Positions 47,322-58,184 of a DNA stretch of 64,000 nucleotides are shown here, in pieces. The stretch is from Smallanthus sonchifolius. Taxonomy: Eukaryota > Streptophyta > Magnoliopsida > Asterales > Asteraceae. Position numbers and translations under genes: made by a program. Below the pieces are notes generated by a model. That model was not told the origin of the DNA, did not search any database, and saw only the letters and a program-made list of their open reading frames with translations. How positions within the stretch are numbered: position 1 is the stretch's first letter; every line of letters starts with the position of its first letter. The DNA lies in contig CM042042.1 in NCBI GenBank assembly GCA_023525975.1, forward strand, positions 8,563,501 to 8,627,500, in the 5' to 3' direction.

Positions 47322-48090
47322 ACGAGCCGCTTTCAATCTATCCTTTATTTGGATAACTTTCTCAGTTGTTTCCAGGACTATTTCAGGTCCGGACAACTGA
47401 TTTTCTCCTATTTCAAACCAACAGATTGGAGTTCGACATTTACGACCGTATAAGACTTCAAAAGGAGTGGCCTGTATACTCGTATGATAACTATTGTTGT
47501 AGGAGAATTTCATTAGAGGTAAGTGGTCATCCCAACTTCCTCCAAGATCAATAACACAAGCTCTTAACATATCTTCAAGAGTTTGAATTGTTCTTTCGCT
47601 CTGCCCGTACGTCTGGGGATCGTAGGCAATGCTAAGATTCAATTTTAATCTAAGAGCTTTCTGGAAACTTTGCCAGAATCAAGAAGTAAATCTACTATCT
47701 CTATCTAACACGATAGATAAGGGCACACCATGTAATGTTACGATTTCATTAACGTATAATTGTGCCAACTTATCCATGCTGAATGTCTCTTTCATAGGAA
47801 GAAATTGAGCAGACTTAGTAAGTCTATCAATGATAACCCAGATATTATGATTCCCTCGACTCGTTCGGGGAAGTTTCATGATAAAGTCCATGGTTATCAT
47901 TTCCCATTTCCAGACTGGAATATCAAGTTGTTGTAACAAACCAGATGGCTTCTGATGTTCAGCTTTAACTTGAGAACAGGTTAAACATTTTTCAAAATAA
48001 ATAGCGGTATGCTTTTTCGCTTCCAGAATGCATTGTATACTTAGATTTATGGGCTTCTTCAAGAATTTCTTCACGAGTATTCCCATAGAT
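47322..48090 (-). pseudogene. Chromovirus A integrase, zinc and core parts
   Basis: Minus strand. The zinc-binding remnant and linker read CLTCSQVKAEHQKPSGLLQQ. The core has MDFIMKLPRTSRGNHNIWVI and IDRLTKSAQFLPM (first catalytic Asp region) and GVPLSIVLDRDSRFTS (second Asp). After a stop at about 47677-47679 come LNLSIAYDPQTYGQSERTIQ and LEDML with the third acidic residue. It continues into 34010-33525 across element B. The RT frame upstream (48238) is offset by a frameshift. Confidence 0.88.
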
Positions 48091-48237
48091 AAGAACCCAG
48101 ATTCTTTTATTCATTCTAAGAATTCCATCAGCCCCTTTAATCAACTGATCAATCATACCTCCTAATCCTTCCTTCTCAAGGTTGGGTTCTTGTAAGGCAA
48201 GTTTCTGAGATTCCTTAATACGAGTGATAAGATCGAT

Positions 48238-49905
48238 TTAGAGATCGAGTCTTATAGCACGAACTCGTTTAGGTTTCTCATGTTCTTTTCTGCTCAGAGC
48301 ATCAGCTACGACATTGGCTTTTCCTTCATGATAACAGATTTCACAATCGTAATCATTTAGGACTTTCATCCAACGTCTTTGCCTCATATTCAGTTCCTTC
48401 TGACTGAATATATACTTTAGGCTTTTGTGATCAGTAAATACAGTGAATTTGACTCCATATAGATAGTGCCTCCATAATTTCAGAGCAAAGATTATGGCGC
48501 CCAGTTCTAAATCGTGAGTCGTGTAATTCTTTTCATAAGTTTTTAATTGACGAGGAGCATAAGAAATGACTTTGCTTCCTTGCATTAACACACAACCAAA
48601 TCCGGTGTGTGATGCATCACAGTAATCTGAGAAGCCTTCATTTCCATCTATCAGAGCCAGTATAGGTGCTTGAGTTAGTTTCTGTTTCAGAGTTTCAAAT
48701 GCTTCAGATTGTTTAGGACCCCATTCATACTTGACTGACTTACGGGTCAAAGAAGTTAATGGTACAGTGATTCGAGAGAAATCTTGAATAAATTTTCGAT
48801 AGTAACCGGCTAGACCGAGGAAACTATGGACTTCAGTCGGTGATTTCAGGATTTCCCATTTAGATATGGCTTCAATTTTGACAGGGTCAACTTGAATACC
48901 ATTGGCGTTGATCACATGACCAAGGAATTGAACTTCTGATAGCCAGAATTCACATTTTGAGAACTTAGCGTATAGCTTTTCTGTTCTCAGGATTTCAAGT
49001 AAGGTTTTCAAATGATTGGCATGATTTTCCTTACTTTCAGAATATATGAGAATATCGTCAATGAATACGATAACGAATTTGTGCAAGTAAGGTTTACAGA
49101 CTCGATTCATCATATCCGTGAATGTTGCTGGTGCATTAGTGAGTCCAAATGGCATAATCGTAAAATCATAATGACCATATCGAGTTCTTAAAGCAGTTTT
49201 AGGAATGTCCTCTTCCTGTACTTTTAATTGATGACAACCAGAACGAAGATCAATCTTTGAAAAGCAACGAGCTCCTTGGAGTTGATCGAAAAGGTCATCA
49301 ATTCGGGGAAGTGGATCACGATTCTTTATCTTAACTTTGTTCAGCTCACGATAATCAATGCACATACGCATTGATTCGTCTTTCTTGTTAACGAATAATA
49401 CTGGAGCTCTCCAAGGTGATGAGCTTGGTCTTATGAATCCTTTCTCTAGTAATTCGTCTAATTGCTTCTTCAATTCTGCCATCTCATTTGGAACTAATCT
49501 ATACGGGGATTTAGCAATAGGTGTCGTATCGGGTACAAGATTTATTCTAAACTCCACTTCTCTTTCAGGTAGAATTCCAGGCAGTTCATCAGGAAAGACA
49601 TAAGGGAATTCAGCCACAACCGGCACATCTTCAATCTTCGTTTTTGTGTCGGTAGTTATAGAAAAAAGGTATGCTAGGCATCCTTTTCTTAAGTACTTTG
49701 TGGCTTTCAGCATAGAAATTATTCCAACGGAGTTGGATAATTTATCGCCGTTAATCGTAAGAATATCGCCCTATGGCGAACGAAGTTCTATTACCTTTTT
49801 ATCACATAGGATTCGGGCTTGGTTAGAGGCTAACCAATCCATTCCTAATACAATGTCAAAACCTTCCAAAGTCAATAGCAACAATTTTGCTGGTATAACA
49901 TGTCC
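48238..49905 (-). pseudogene. Chromovirus A protease end, RT and RNase H
   Basis: Minus strand. An open stretch of 491 codons from 49713 encodes most of the reverse transcriptase: MCIDYRELNKVKIKNRDPLP, MPFGLTNAPATFTDMMNRV, active site VIVFIDDILIYS, then FLGHVINANGIQVDP and FLGLAGYYRKFIQDFSRI. RNase H follows with YCDASHTGFGCVLMQ, TTHDLELGAIIFALKLWRHY and FTDHKSLKYIFSQKELNMRQ, ending KANVVADALSRKE. Upstream in the same frame are GFDIVLGMDWLASN (protease/RT junction) and stops near 49905 and 49770. Confidence 0.9.
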
Positions 49906-51387
49906 TCATAATGTGATATGGTAATCGTTAAGGATTTCGGAGATTTGGACGAGGTCGCCATTGGCAGTTTCTATTACATATTTCTTGTCTAATTTAGCTA
50001 GAGTTTTATTTAACAGTCTACAGAATCTATGATCTATAAAACTTTGGTTTGCACAAGGGTCAAATAAAACTCGAGCATAAATATCATTGACAAGAAATGT
50101 ACCCATAATGACATCGGGCATACCTGCTGCTTCATGAGTGTTAAGAACGAATGCCCGCGCATTCTTCTTCACTCCGTCGGCAGGTTTGGGACTTGTCTCG
50201 TCTGTCTTCTTCAGCTTTGGACAATTGATTTTGATGTGACCAGCTTCGCCACATCCAAAGCAAGTAGTTGGTTTCCTCCTGAAGCAATCTTCTGCCTTGT
50301 GTCCGGACATTTTACAATAATTGTAGAAAATTCCAGCACGACATTGTCCCAAATGCCTCCTTCTGCACTTTGGACACTCAGGGATGGAAGAGTTGTTATT
50401 ACGAGGAGTAAAATTGGACTTCTTGGTTCCACTCAGGCCTTGCCCAGCTATTTCCTCCTTCTTTCCCTCTTCCTGATTTCTTATCAGGCTGGTAGTTAAT
50501 GATGCCCACAGATCCATGGCATCATCAAGATTTTCATAATTTGCGACCTTTAACATGTCGCGGATTTCTCCAATCAAACCCTAGATATAACGCTTGATCA
50601 GATTGGACTCAGGGGTTGCAAGATGAGGAACAATTCGAGCATATTCCAGGAGTTTGGTAGCATACTCCTGATGATTTGTTCCGATCATTCTTAAACTTAA
50701 AAATTTTCCTTTAATCTGTTCCCGTTCATTCTGGGGAACATACTTCTTTTCTACTCTTGCCCTAAAGGCACTCCAGCCCATTGCGTAGGCTGCGTCTCTG
50801 CCCTTGGTAGCAATAATGTTGTTCCACCATTCCAAAGCTTGATCTTTGAATAAATTGGAGGCATACAAAACTTTATCCTCCTCGGAACATTTGCTAATGG
50901 CTAGCACAGACTCGGTCTTCTCAATCCATCTTAGTGTGGCAATTCCTCCTTTCCCAGAAAAGTTTTTTGGTTTACAATCCTAGAACATCTTATATGTACA
51001 ACCAATTATCTTCCTCTTCTTTGCTATGTTACCATAGTTATTACCCATACTCTCATCTTCAGAAAAGTTGTGGTAATATTCTTCTCTTTCGGCCTTCTTT
51101 GATTTATGAGAAACAGAACCCTTTGGTTCAAGAGTAACAGGTTTTGATTGTGTCACTGTTCGAGTTTGTCGAGAGAGAACATATTGAGGGACTGAAGGTT
51201 GAACAGATATTCGGTCAGCTTGTCTCGTTTCAAGCCCAGTAAAAATTAGCGAAAGGGATTTCTTGATTCCTTCTTTGATAATTTTCTGGAGTTCCATACG
51301 AGAGTTATTGTTTTCAGCAGCATTATCAATCACTACTTGTTTTTTCTTGCCTCTCGTATTTTGAGATGGTCCAGTTTGTTTCGACAT
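49906..51387 (-). pseudogene. Chromovirus A gag and protease N-terminus
   Basis: Minus strand, one frame with stops at about 50978 and 50578. Gag opens MSKQTGPSQNTRGKKKQVVI at ATG 51387. Its core contains DQALEWWNNIIATKGRDAA and KKYVPQNEREQIKGKFLSL, the usual Ty3 gag signature. Zinc knuckles follow: CPKCRRRHLGQC, CRAGIFYNYCKMSGHKAEDC and CFGCGEAGHIKINC. The protease then has the altered active site VLFDPCANQSFI (normally a D-S/T-G/A triad). Confidence 0.88.
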
Positions 51388-51479
51388 ACTATCAAGAAGA
51401 CAATACTTTAAAACGGAACTTTTATTGATAAAATATTTACAGGAAGAAAATACATATGTAAAAATCATTGTTTCTAAAA

Positions 51480-52744
51480 ATTCCTAAAATTCTTCTTTTC
51501 AAGAGCTTGAACTAAGAGAGCATTTCGAGCTTCTACTTCGGCTTTTTCTCTTTCCGGTTCAGCTATTCAGTTTAACAGCATTTGTTCCCTTTCACTTCCT
51601 GATGCATTCTCATTTATATGCGGAGCAGGAATAGGAATCGTCTCATAGTAAGGAGCATAAGGTATATTGGAATCAGCACGCTCTTCTTCTTAAAGATCAT
51701 ATTTATTTTCATAAGGGATTTCGGCGTATCTCTCATGAAAATTTTGTGGATAAGCAGGAGTGATGTTATAGCTTTCAGTAGTTGGAGCAGAATGAAAACT
51801 TATAGAAGGATTATAGGGAACACTAGGGTTCCTATTTCTCTGAGGCTTCTGAAAGTAGAACTTTCAGTTTCCTCATTAACTTCTATAGTTGTTTCATTTG
51901 TTTTACGATAAAAGTAACTAGCAGGAGCGAATTTACGAAGAAAGCTAGGACCTTAGCCTTTTCCAATCATTCTGAAATTAAAAACAAAGGATATTTTATT
52001 ATCATAAAATATATTTACAATACAAAAGTAAAATACAACAAAATTTCAATCCTTCATCAGCTCTTTCCCTAAGGTCTTCAGATTCTTTCCATACTCATAC
52101 ACCTGTTTCCCATAAAACTTGGTTCTTTTCTTATCCATGATTTTCTTCTTTGTTATCTCGTTCATTTGGCGTAACGAACGATCTAAACATTCGATATGGG
52201 AAGAAGGCATAGTATACTTATAACCGTATTTAGGAGGAGGATAACGAATACCCATTAACATATCATTATAAGCATGATGACATTCTGGTGGTGATTAGGA
52301 ATAAGCTTGGTAAGGATCAACATATGGATCATACATGACTGGGGATCCAGAGTTATAGGATTGATAATCATAACTGTTTGAGATAGGGTTATTGAAAGGA
52401 TAATCATTATGGTTTTCAGAAGCAGATTGATATTGGGGATCTTCAGAATGATCTTCTTCAGATGATTGAATCTGACTGGATTGTGCCTCATTTCCTTCCA
52501 CAGACTGGGCAGCAGTATTCCAATTGCTAAAGTCTGATCAATCATCTATCCATTGGCCGGAAGAGTGTTGGGATTGAGGGAGGTATTCGGGAGAATTGGG
52601 GAGTACAGCAAACGGATCGTCATTATAGTACGGTGAACAGATAGGATTCTGTTGTGAACCTGACGGATAGTATTCTGGAGATTCTTGCTTAATAGGACGA
52701 TTAGGATCGTAATATGGAACAATATTTCCTCTAGACATCTGCAA
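51480..52744 (-). pseudogene. Extra leader ORF upstream of gag in chromovirus A
   Basis: Between primer-binding site and gag the minus strand holds one frame from ATG 52744 (MSRGNIVPYYDPNRPIKQES) to 52046, interrupted only by stops at about 52538 and 52295. It is Tyr/Pro/Ser/Gln-rich and acidic, then basic near the end (KKKIMDKKRTKFYGKQ). A second frame at about 51920-51480 continues with similar Tyr/Pro/Asn-rich text (YNPSISFHSAPTTESYNITP). I recognise no family. It could be an accessory ORF or an N-terminal extension of gag joined by splicing. Confidence 0.5.
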
Positions 52745-53046
52745 TCTTAATATATTAGTACTTATTATTATTTGTAAGACTTAGACACTAAAGTCAATAT
52801 CTTAATCTTAACTAAAGCTCTACAAGTATGGTTATCTTTCCAGAGTAGTACCTCCAACAGATATGTTCCCAAGTAAGAGCGACGGGTCTAGGAGAGATTT
52901 ATACACCGCTCTTTCCTTAGACAGAACACTTCCGTTTGTCAGATAACTACGTACCGGTGAGAAGGTCACCTTGTTTTCTTATCTTAAAAGCATTAATGGT
53001 TAAAGCATAGATACTATATCCAAGTATCTAATTTGCTAACACATGT

Positions 53047-53060
53047 GGCTCTGATACCAA
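53047..53060 (-). promoter_or_regulatory. Primer-binding site of chromovirus A
   Basis: The minus strand reads TTGGTATCAGAGCC two bases after the 5' LTR, complementary to initiator methionine tRNA, the usual primer of chromoviruses. Confidence 0.92.
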
Positions 53061-53062
53061 CC

Positions 53063-54637
53063 TATCACACCCTGCCTCAAGCACCCCCTGGACGTGTGTG
53101 AGCCCGATTGGTATCATTTGATTACTTGATTTCAGAGTTTTATAAAATACAGCGGAAGTCTTTTCAAAAGGATCGTTTCATCATTTGTTTCAACCTCAGG
53201 GGTTGTATTTGTAAATATCAAAACTCAGTTGGAAAACAAAAGCCTTGTATTTACTTTTATAAACATAAGGTTTCAATACCCTCCTCATTTAATTACAAAA
53301 CAAGCTTGAAATCAAATACATGATAAGCCACTGGAAATAGTACAACACATGGTTGATCAGTTCCCCAGTCCTATCTCCTTTCTTTAGGATTTCCCTTTAC
53401 ACGATGCCTGAGAATCCTACATGCATTCCATCCTTTCTTTTCTTGGGTCAGATCTCATGTCTGTCTATATACCCTTCTCATCATATTTTAATCATTACCT
53501 GAAAAACATTTTGAAAATAAAACGTCAGCGCGAACGCTGGTGAATACAATATCTTAACATTAAAATCATTTGGCACAAATAAGTATTAATTTCATAATCA
53601 CAACTTCATGTTCAATCTACACACTCATTAGGCCCGTCCTATTCAATCGCACCACAGTATACAGGGGTAGTATGTCTTTATAACAACGGGGACTCCATGT
53701 CTCCTCATTTGTTATAAAGGGAAGTACCAACCACAATCCGGGAATTTCACCCGAGACCCGTGTATCCCTTGCAAGTTTTACGTATACCTATGGCCTGAAT
53801 GCTTGTTCGTAGAAGAATGTTGAGCATTACTTCGTTAACCTTTATTTGGCTATTTTCGCAAATAAAATGTTTGACACAAGTTTTAAAAGAGATAAAGTAT
53901 TCACCTTGTTTGTAGGAATGAGCCTCTAAAGTCAAAAGCATAGCTTCTAGCTTCTTAACCTGATTTCTCTAGCGTTATGACTTTTCTACGAGCGTTTCTT
54001 CTTACTCCGGATACTAGAACGAGTAGGAATCGAACCGGGATCGTCGGGGATCGTCTACGAGTGCTCTGGAACACAATTTGGGAATTGGAGTCGTTTGTGG
54101 GATGAGAAAAACTGTTGAAACGACTCAACTATTTATAGGCTAGAACAGGTCCGTAGCGGACCGCTACGTAGGCGGGTGGCGGTCCGCCACCACCCTAGAT
54201 GGCGTCAGCCCTAAATGTCACACTCTGATTGGACCGAACATGGATTTGCGGCTAGCGGACCGTTACCGGTGAGCGTAGCGGTCCGCCACCCTGATACGTG
54301 GCGAGTTTTAATTACTTTGCGGCTGGCAGACCGTTACCACCCGGCCTGGCGGTCCGCCACGAGTACGCGTGTCAAAATATTCGACCATTAGTCACTATAC
54401 ACGTGGCTTACCCGGATTCATTGCTTAGTCGACAAGTAGCGGACCGTTATACACATTGTGGCGGTCTGCCACCTAACTTAACCTCATAGCGGACCGTTTG
54501 GCTTGACCTTAGCGGTCCGCTAAGGTCTAAAAATCTAAGATTTTTATTTTGAACCCTGAACTTAAGTATAATTACACTTACAGTCCCTAGGGTTTACCTT
54601 TTGTCAAATCTTAGACATTTTTAAGGCAGGTGTTACA
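53063..54637 (-). repeat. 5' LTR of chromovirus A
   Basis: 1,575 bp. The minus strand starts TGTAACACCTGCC and ends GGGTGTGATA, where the terminal CA has become TA. It carries repeated AGCGGTCCGC / GCGGACCGCT words between about 54140 and 54530, several of them as inverted pairs. The 3' LTR lacks about 470 bp of this region. Confidence 0.9.
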
Positions 54638-54642
54638 CTTAA

Positions 54643-55265
54643 GGGTTTGGGTTATAGAGCAATAGTAAGGCACACTGAACCAAAAGAAAGAATTGGGTGA
54701 ATGAGGTGTAGATTTCATTTTTATTGGACATGCTGAGCATTTTAAGACATATACGTTTTATGTCATAGAACCCAATGACTGTGTATATCAACACTGTTAT
54801 TGAGTCAAGAGATCAATATTTGATGAGGAGAAATTATCATCTATACCTAGACCAAAGGACATGACTTCAAGTTTGAGTAACTCTTAAAACAACTAACCTT
54901 GAAAATAATATTCCTTCAACTTCACTTGAACTAAGAAGAAGTAATAGAACTAGAATAACAAAGAATTATGGTTCTGATTTCCAGCTTTATTTGGTTGAAG
55001 GATCTAGAAATTAGATCCAGACTTAATATCAATATTGAAGAAGATCCTAAAACTTGTAGTGAGGCTGTGGCATCTCGTGATGTTGCATTACGGAAAGAAG
55101 CAATAAATGATGAGATGGATTCTATTTTGCAAAATAATACTTTGAAGTTGACTGATCTACCATGGTTGTAAACTAGTAGGTTGTAAATGGATCTTCAAGT
55201 AAAAGATAAAAGTAGATGGTACCATAGATAAGTAGAAGGCCACTAGCTAACACCAAATAAGCTCA
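54643..55265 (+). pseudogene. Copia relic D, right part (integrase end and RT start)
   Basis: Direct continuation of 31436-32398 once element A and its duplication are removed: GYRAIVRHTEPKERIG, then a degenerate stretch with FDEEK-SSIPRP, and the RT start EAINDEMDSILQNN and GCKWIFK near 55095-55205. It has many stops and frameshifts. The rest of RT, RNase H and the 3' LTR are absent. Confidence 0.8.
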
Positions 55266-56958
55266 AATGATAGATTTAACGTCACATTTGTCATATTTAA
55301 CTTCTAAACCGATATTTCCAACTAACATAATAGTTTGGGGAGTATGTATAGGTTTTCAATGAAGAATACATGTGAAAATCATGGAGGTTTGGGCAGAAGA
55401 AGATTGCATTTGAAAACCAATGAGGGTCGCGCAATATTTATAATAACTATTTCTGAACGTAGTTCCACCATAAATACTCTCCCCATGAACGACTAAAATG
55501 CCCGGAATGATACGAGTGAAAAGCATGGGATGAAATCTTAACCTTAAGTTCCATTGGAAATCCGTTTGTAACCGTTGATGATGAAAGATTCGTCGGTAGA
55601 AACTGAGTTTGTACTCAAGCAAGACAGCCTTTGGTAGCAACCTAGTTCCTACCACTGAAAGGAAACCATCGAAAGTTTGGTTGTAGTTACCGACATGTAC
55701 TTATGAAATTTATTTTTGATTAGTATTTTTGGGTTTTTTGTTTTTCTATCGTGAAAGATTCATTAGTAGGAACTGAGTTTGTGTTCACTAAAGGCAACCT
55801 TTGGTAGCAACATAGTTCCTACCGATAGTCAGTAGTTATCGACGGATCAACGACTTATATTTATAAAACTTATTTTATAAAGTGAATAGTTTTATCCTAT
55901 TTTATAAAGTAAATCATTTTATCTATGGCATAATAGTTCTAAGTTATAGAACCTATGATTAAGATAATATCGTTATAGAATTAAGAGATGCAATCTGTGA
56001 TGATTCTGTTTTGACTAATATCATCGTTACCATAGAAAAGCTCGTGAACCCAACAATAATGAGCAACGAGTATGTGATATGTATAAGATCTGGTTTTATA
56101 ATTAGATATGGGACTACGATTCGTTATTCTTACGTATTCACCATATGCTATTTGGTACACAATAACTTGAAACATTTCCAACAATTAGACATGTGGTATA
56201 ACAACTTTAATTAGTTATATTACATCCGGTTTCTTAATAAACATCACTACATAACGAGTCGACATAATTGGTCAATACTACATAAATATTCAACATAATT
56301 GACATTCTTAACTAGGCGAAAAGTTTAACAAAATAGTGAATATTTAAGAAGGAAATTTTGTGTATAATTTCTTCTATAAAATACGATCCGCTCACTTTGG
56401 ACTTATTAATGATGGACCCACAATAAGCATGTTCATCATCACTCCATGTCCAAGTTTCTATCAAGACCTATTATCTCTTCATTATTTTGATTTTATGTTT
56501 TAAATGTAATCTTAAATACATAGTAATAAAAAGTTTATGGGTTGAATAAATCTGTGTATTACATGGGTTGAATAAATATAATGTTAAATACATAGTAATA
56601 AAAAGTTTATGTTTTTAAAACTCGTGTAATATATGAGTTGAATAAACTCGTGTATTACATGAGTTGAATAAAATATAATGTAATCTTTTAACACATACAC
56701 TCGTCAAAACAGAACAATGTAAATATGTAAATATATAATTAAAAACTTTTTATTTTAATCCAAGCTGGCTATAAAATTGTTTTCAGTTTGTAGAGTTGAT
56801 AAAAATATGATTAAACAAATTAATTGATGATAAACATATTTTTAAATTAAAAAATGTGTACAAAAAAATTGAAACAAATAATTAATTTAGTTGCCTAAAA
56901 TAGTGAAGTTGATTATTAATAGGAGAGAGATGCGGGAAAATGAGGATGAGGAGCCTTA
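55266..56958. other. Intergenic DNA with local repeats
   Basis: No gene seen. About 55583-55660 and 55750-55828 are related units sharing GAAAGATTC, AACTGAGTTTGT and CCTTTGGTAGCAAC(C/A)TAG. Between 56515 and 56690 there are repeats of ATAGTAATAAAAAGTTTATG and GAGTTGAATAAA with (C/G)TGT(A/G)TTACATG. Confidence 0.55.
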
Positions 56959-57247
56959 GAGCATTCACATCAGTTTCCGCATATTTGTGTGAGTGTGTTT
57001 TGCATATTTTAGGAAGTGGTTTAAAGTGGTTGTGAGTGGAGGAGAGAGAAAATATATAATTTTTTTGTATATTTAGGGAAAACACTGTTCACCTGTATAA
57101 ATTTTTTAATATTTTTTTAAAGTGGTTGTGAATGGATGAGAGAGAAAATGTAATGATAAAGGTATAAAAAGTATTACTTAATTGAAAACGAGAGAGAAAA
57201 GTAGTGTAATTATAAATATAGAGAGAAAGAAACTAATAGGAATGCTC
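56959..57247. mobile_element. Tourist-like MITE (PIF/Harbinger), complete
   Basis: A 289-bp element with ends GAGCATTC / GAATGCTC and TTA on both sides (56956-56958 and 57248-57250). It shares GTGGTTGTGAGTGGAGGAGAG and related words with the tandem pair at 15710-16225. It has no coding sequence. Confidence 0.75.
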
Positions 57248-57340
57248 TTAGAATTGTGATAAATGTCCTTCTATTTTACTTGTTTATTATGTAGTATAGA
57301 TATAGATATAGATTGACCCTATTAACTTCATATTGATGTA

Positions 57341-58005
57341 TAGGGTTGTAAACGAACCGAACCGAACGAAGCCTTGTTCGTGTTCATTCGATTAGCATTT
57401 AACTTGTTCATGAACGGTTCACGAACACGAACCGAACCGAACCGAACGAAGCCTTGTTCGTGTTCGTGCGATTAGCATTTAACTTGTTCATGAACGGTTC
57501 ACGAACACGAACCGAACGAAATTTCATGTTCGTGTTCGTTCATTAAGGGAATGGACTTGTTCACAAACGAAACCGAACGAAGCCTTGTTTGGGACTTTTG
57601 ATATCAACCATAATGTCTTCCAAAATGAACATTTAATAAGATTATTTTAATATCAAGTTTTATGTATATCTATCGAACTTACTTTACTTAGTTAATTGTT
57701 AAGGTAAAAAATAAAATACAAAGTAAAGAATATAAAAGGTTTAGATAAAATAAAATAGAAAAATATACAAAAATCTTTAATGAACAACATAAACAAACGA
57801 GCACGAACATAAATAAACGAACATTCACGAACACGTTACCGAACGTTCACGAACACAATTCAACGAACGAGACATCTGTTCATGTTCGTTCATTTAGTTA
57901 ATCGGACTGAATTCCTTGTTCATGTTCGTTCATTTATTAAACGAACGAACGTAAACGAACGGTTTACGAACTGTTCGCTGAACGTCCGATTCGTTTACAG
58001 CCCTA
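57341..58005. mobile_element. hAT MITE, GAACG-rich family, copy 2
   Basis: A 665-bp element with ends TAGGGTTGTAAACGAACCG and CGATTCGTTTACAGCCCTA and the perfect 8-bp duplication TTGATGTA (57333-57340 and 58006-58013). It aligns along its length with 4913-5547. It differs by an 80-bp tandem duplication near the left end (57361-57440 repeated at 57441-57520) and small deletions. Confidence 0.92.
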
Positions 58006-58184
58006 TTGATGTATGTTGAAATTGTCCCTATTAACTTCATATATGTGATACAATTTTGGGCTATATTAGCTCAGAATTTAATAATTTTTTAAGTATTGAG
58101 TTTCATATATAGAAGAATTATTATGTAAATTAACTATGCCTTAGAAGAGACTTGTTAATAAAAAAATTATTTTATTTTTATAAA

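Larger units (their letters stand above)
32399..54637 (-). mobile_element. Ty3/gypsy chromovirus A, hosting nested element B
   Basis: Minus-strand LTR retrotransposon flanked by the 5-bp duplication CTTAA (32394-32398 and 54638-54642), inserted in copia relic D. Its 5' LTR is 53063-54637, its 3' LTR 32399-33507. The primer-binding site TTGGTATCAGAGCC (initiator Met tRNA) follows the 5' LTR and a polypurine tract precedes the 3' LTR. Domain order gag-protease-RT-RNase H-integrase-chromodomain is that of Tekay/Del-type chromoviruses. Element B is inserted in the integrase C-terminal region. Without B it is about 8.9 kb. Several in-frame stops and one frameshift make it non-autonomous. Confidence 0.92.
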
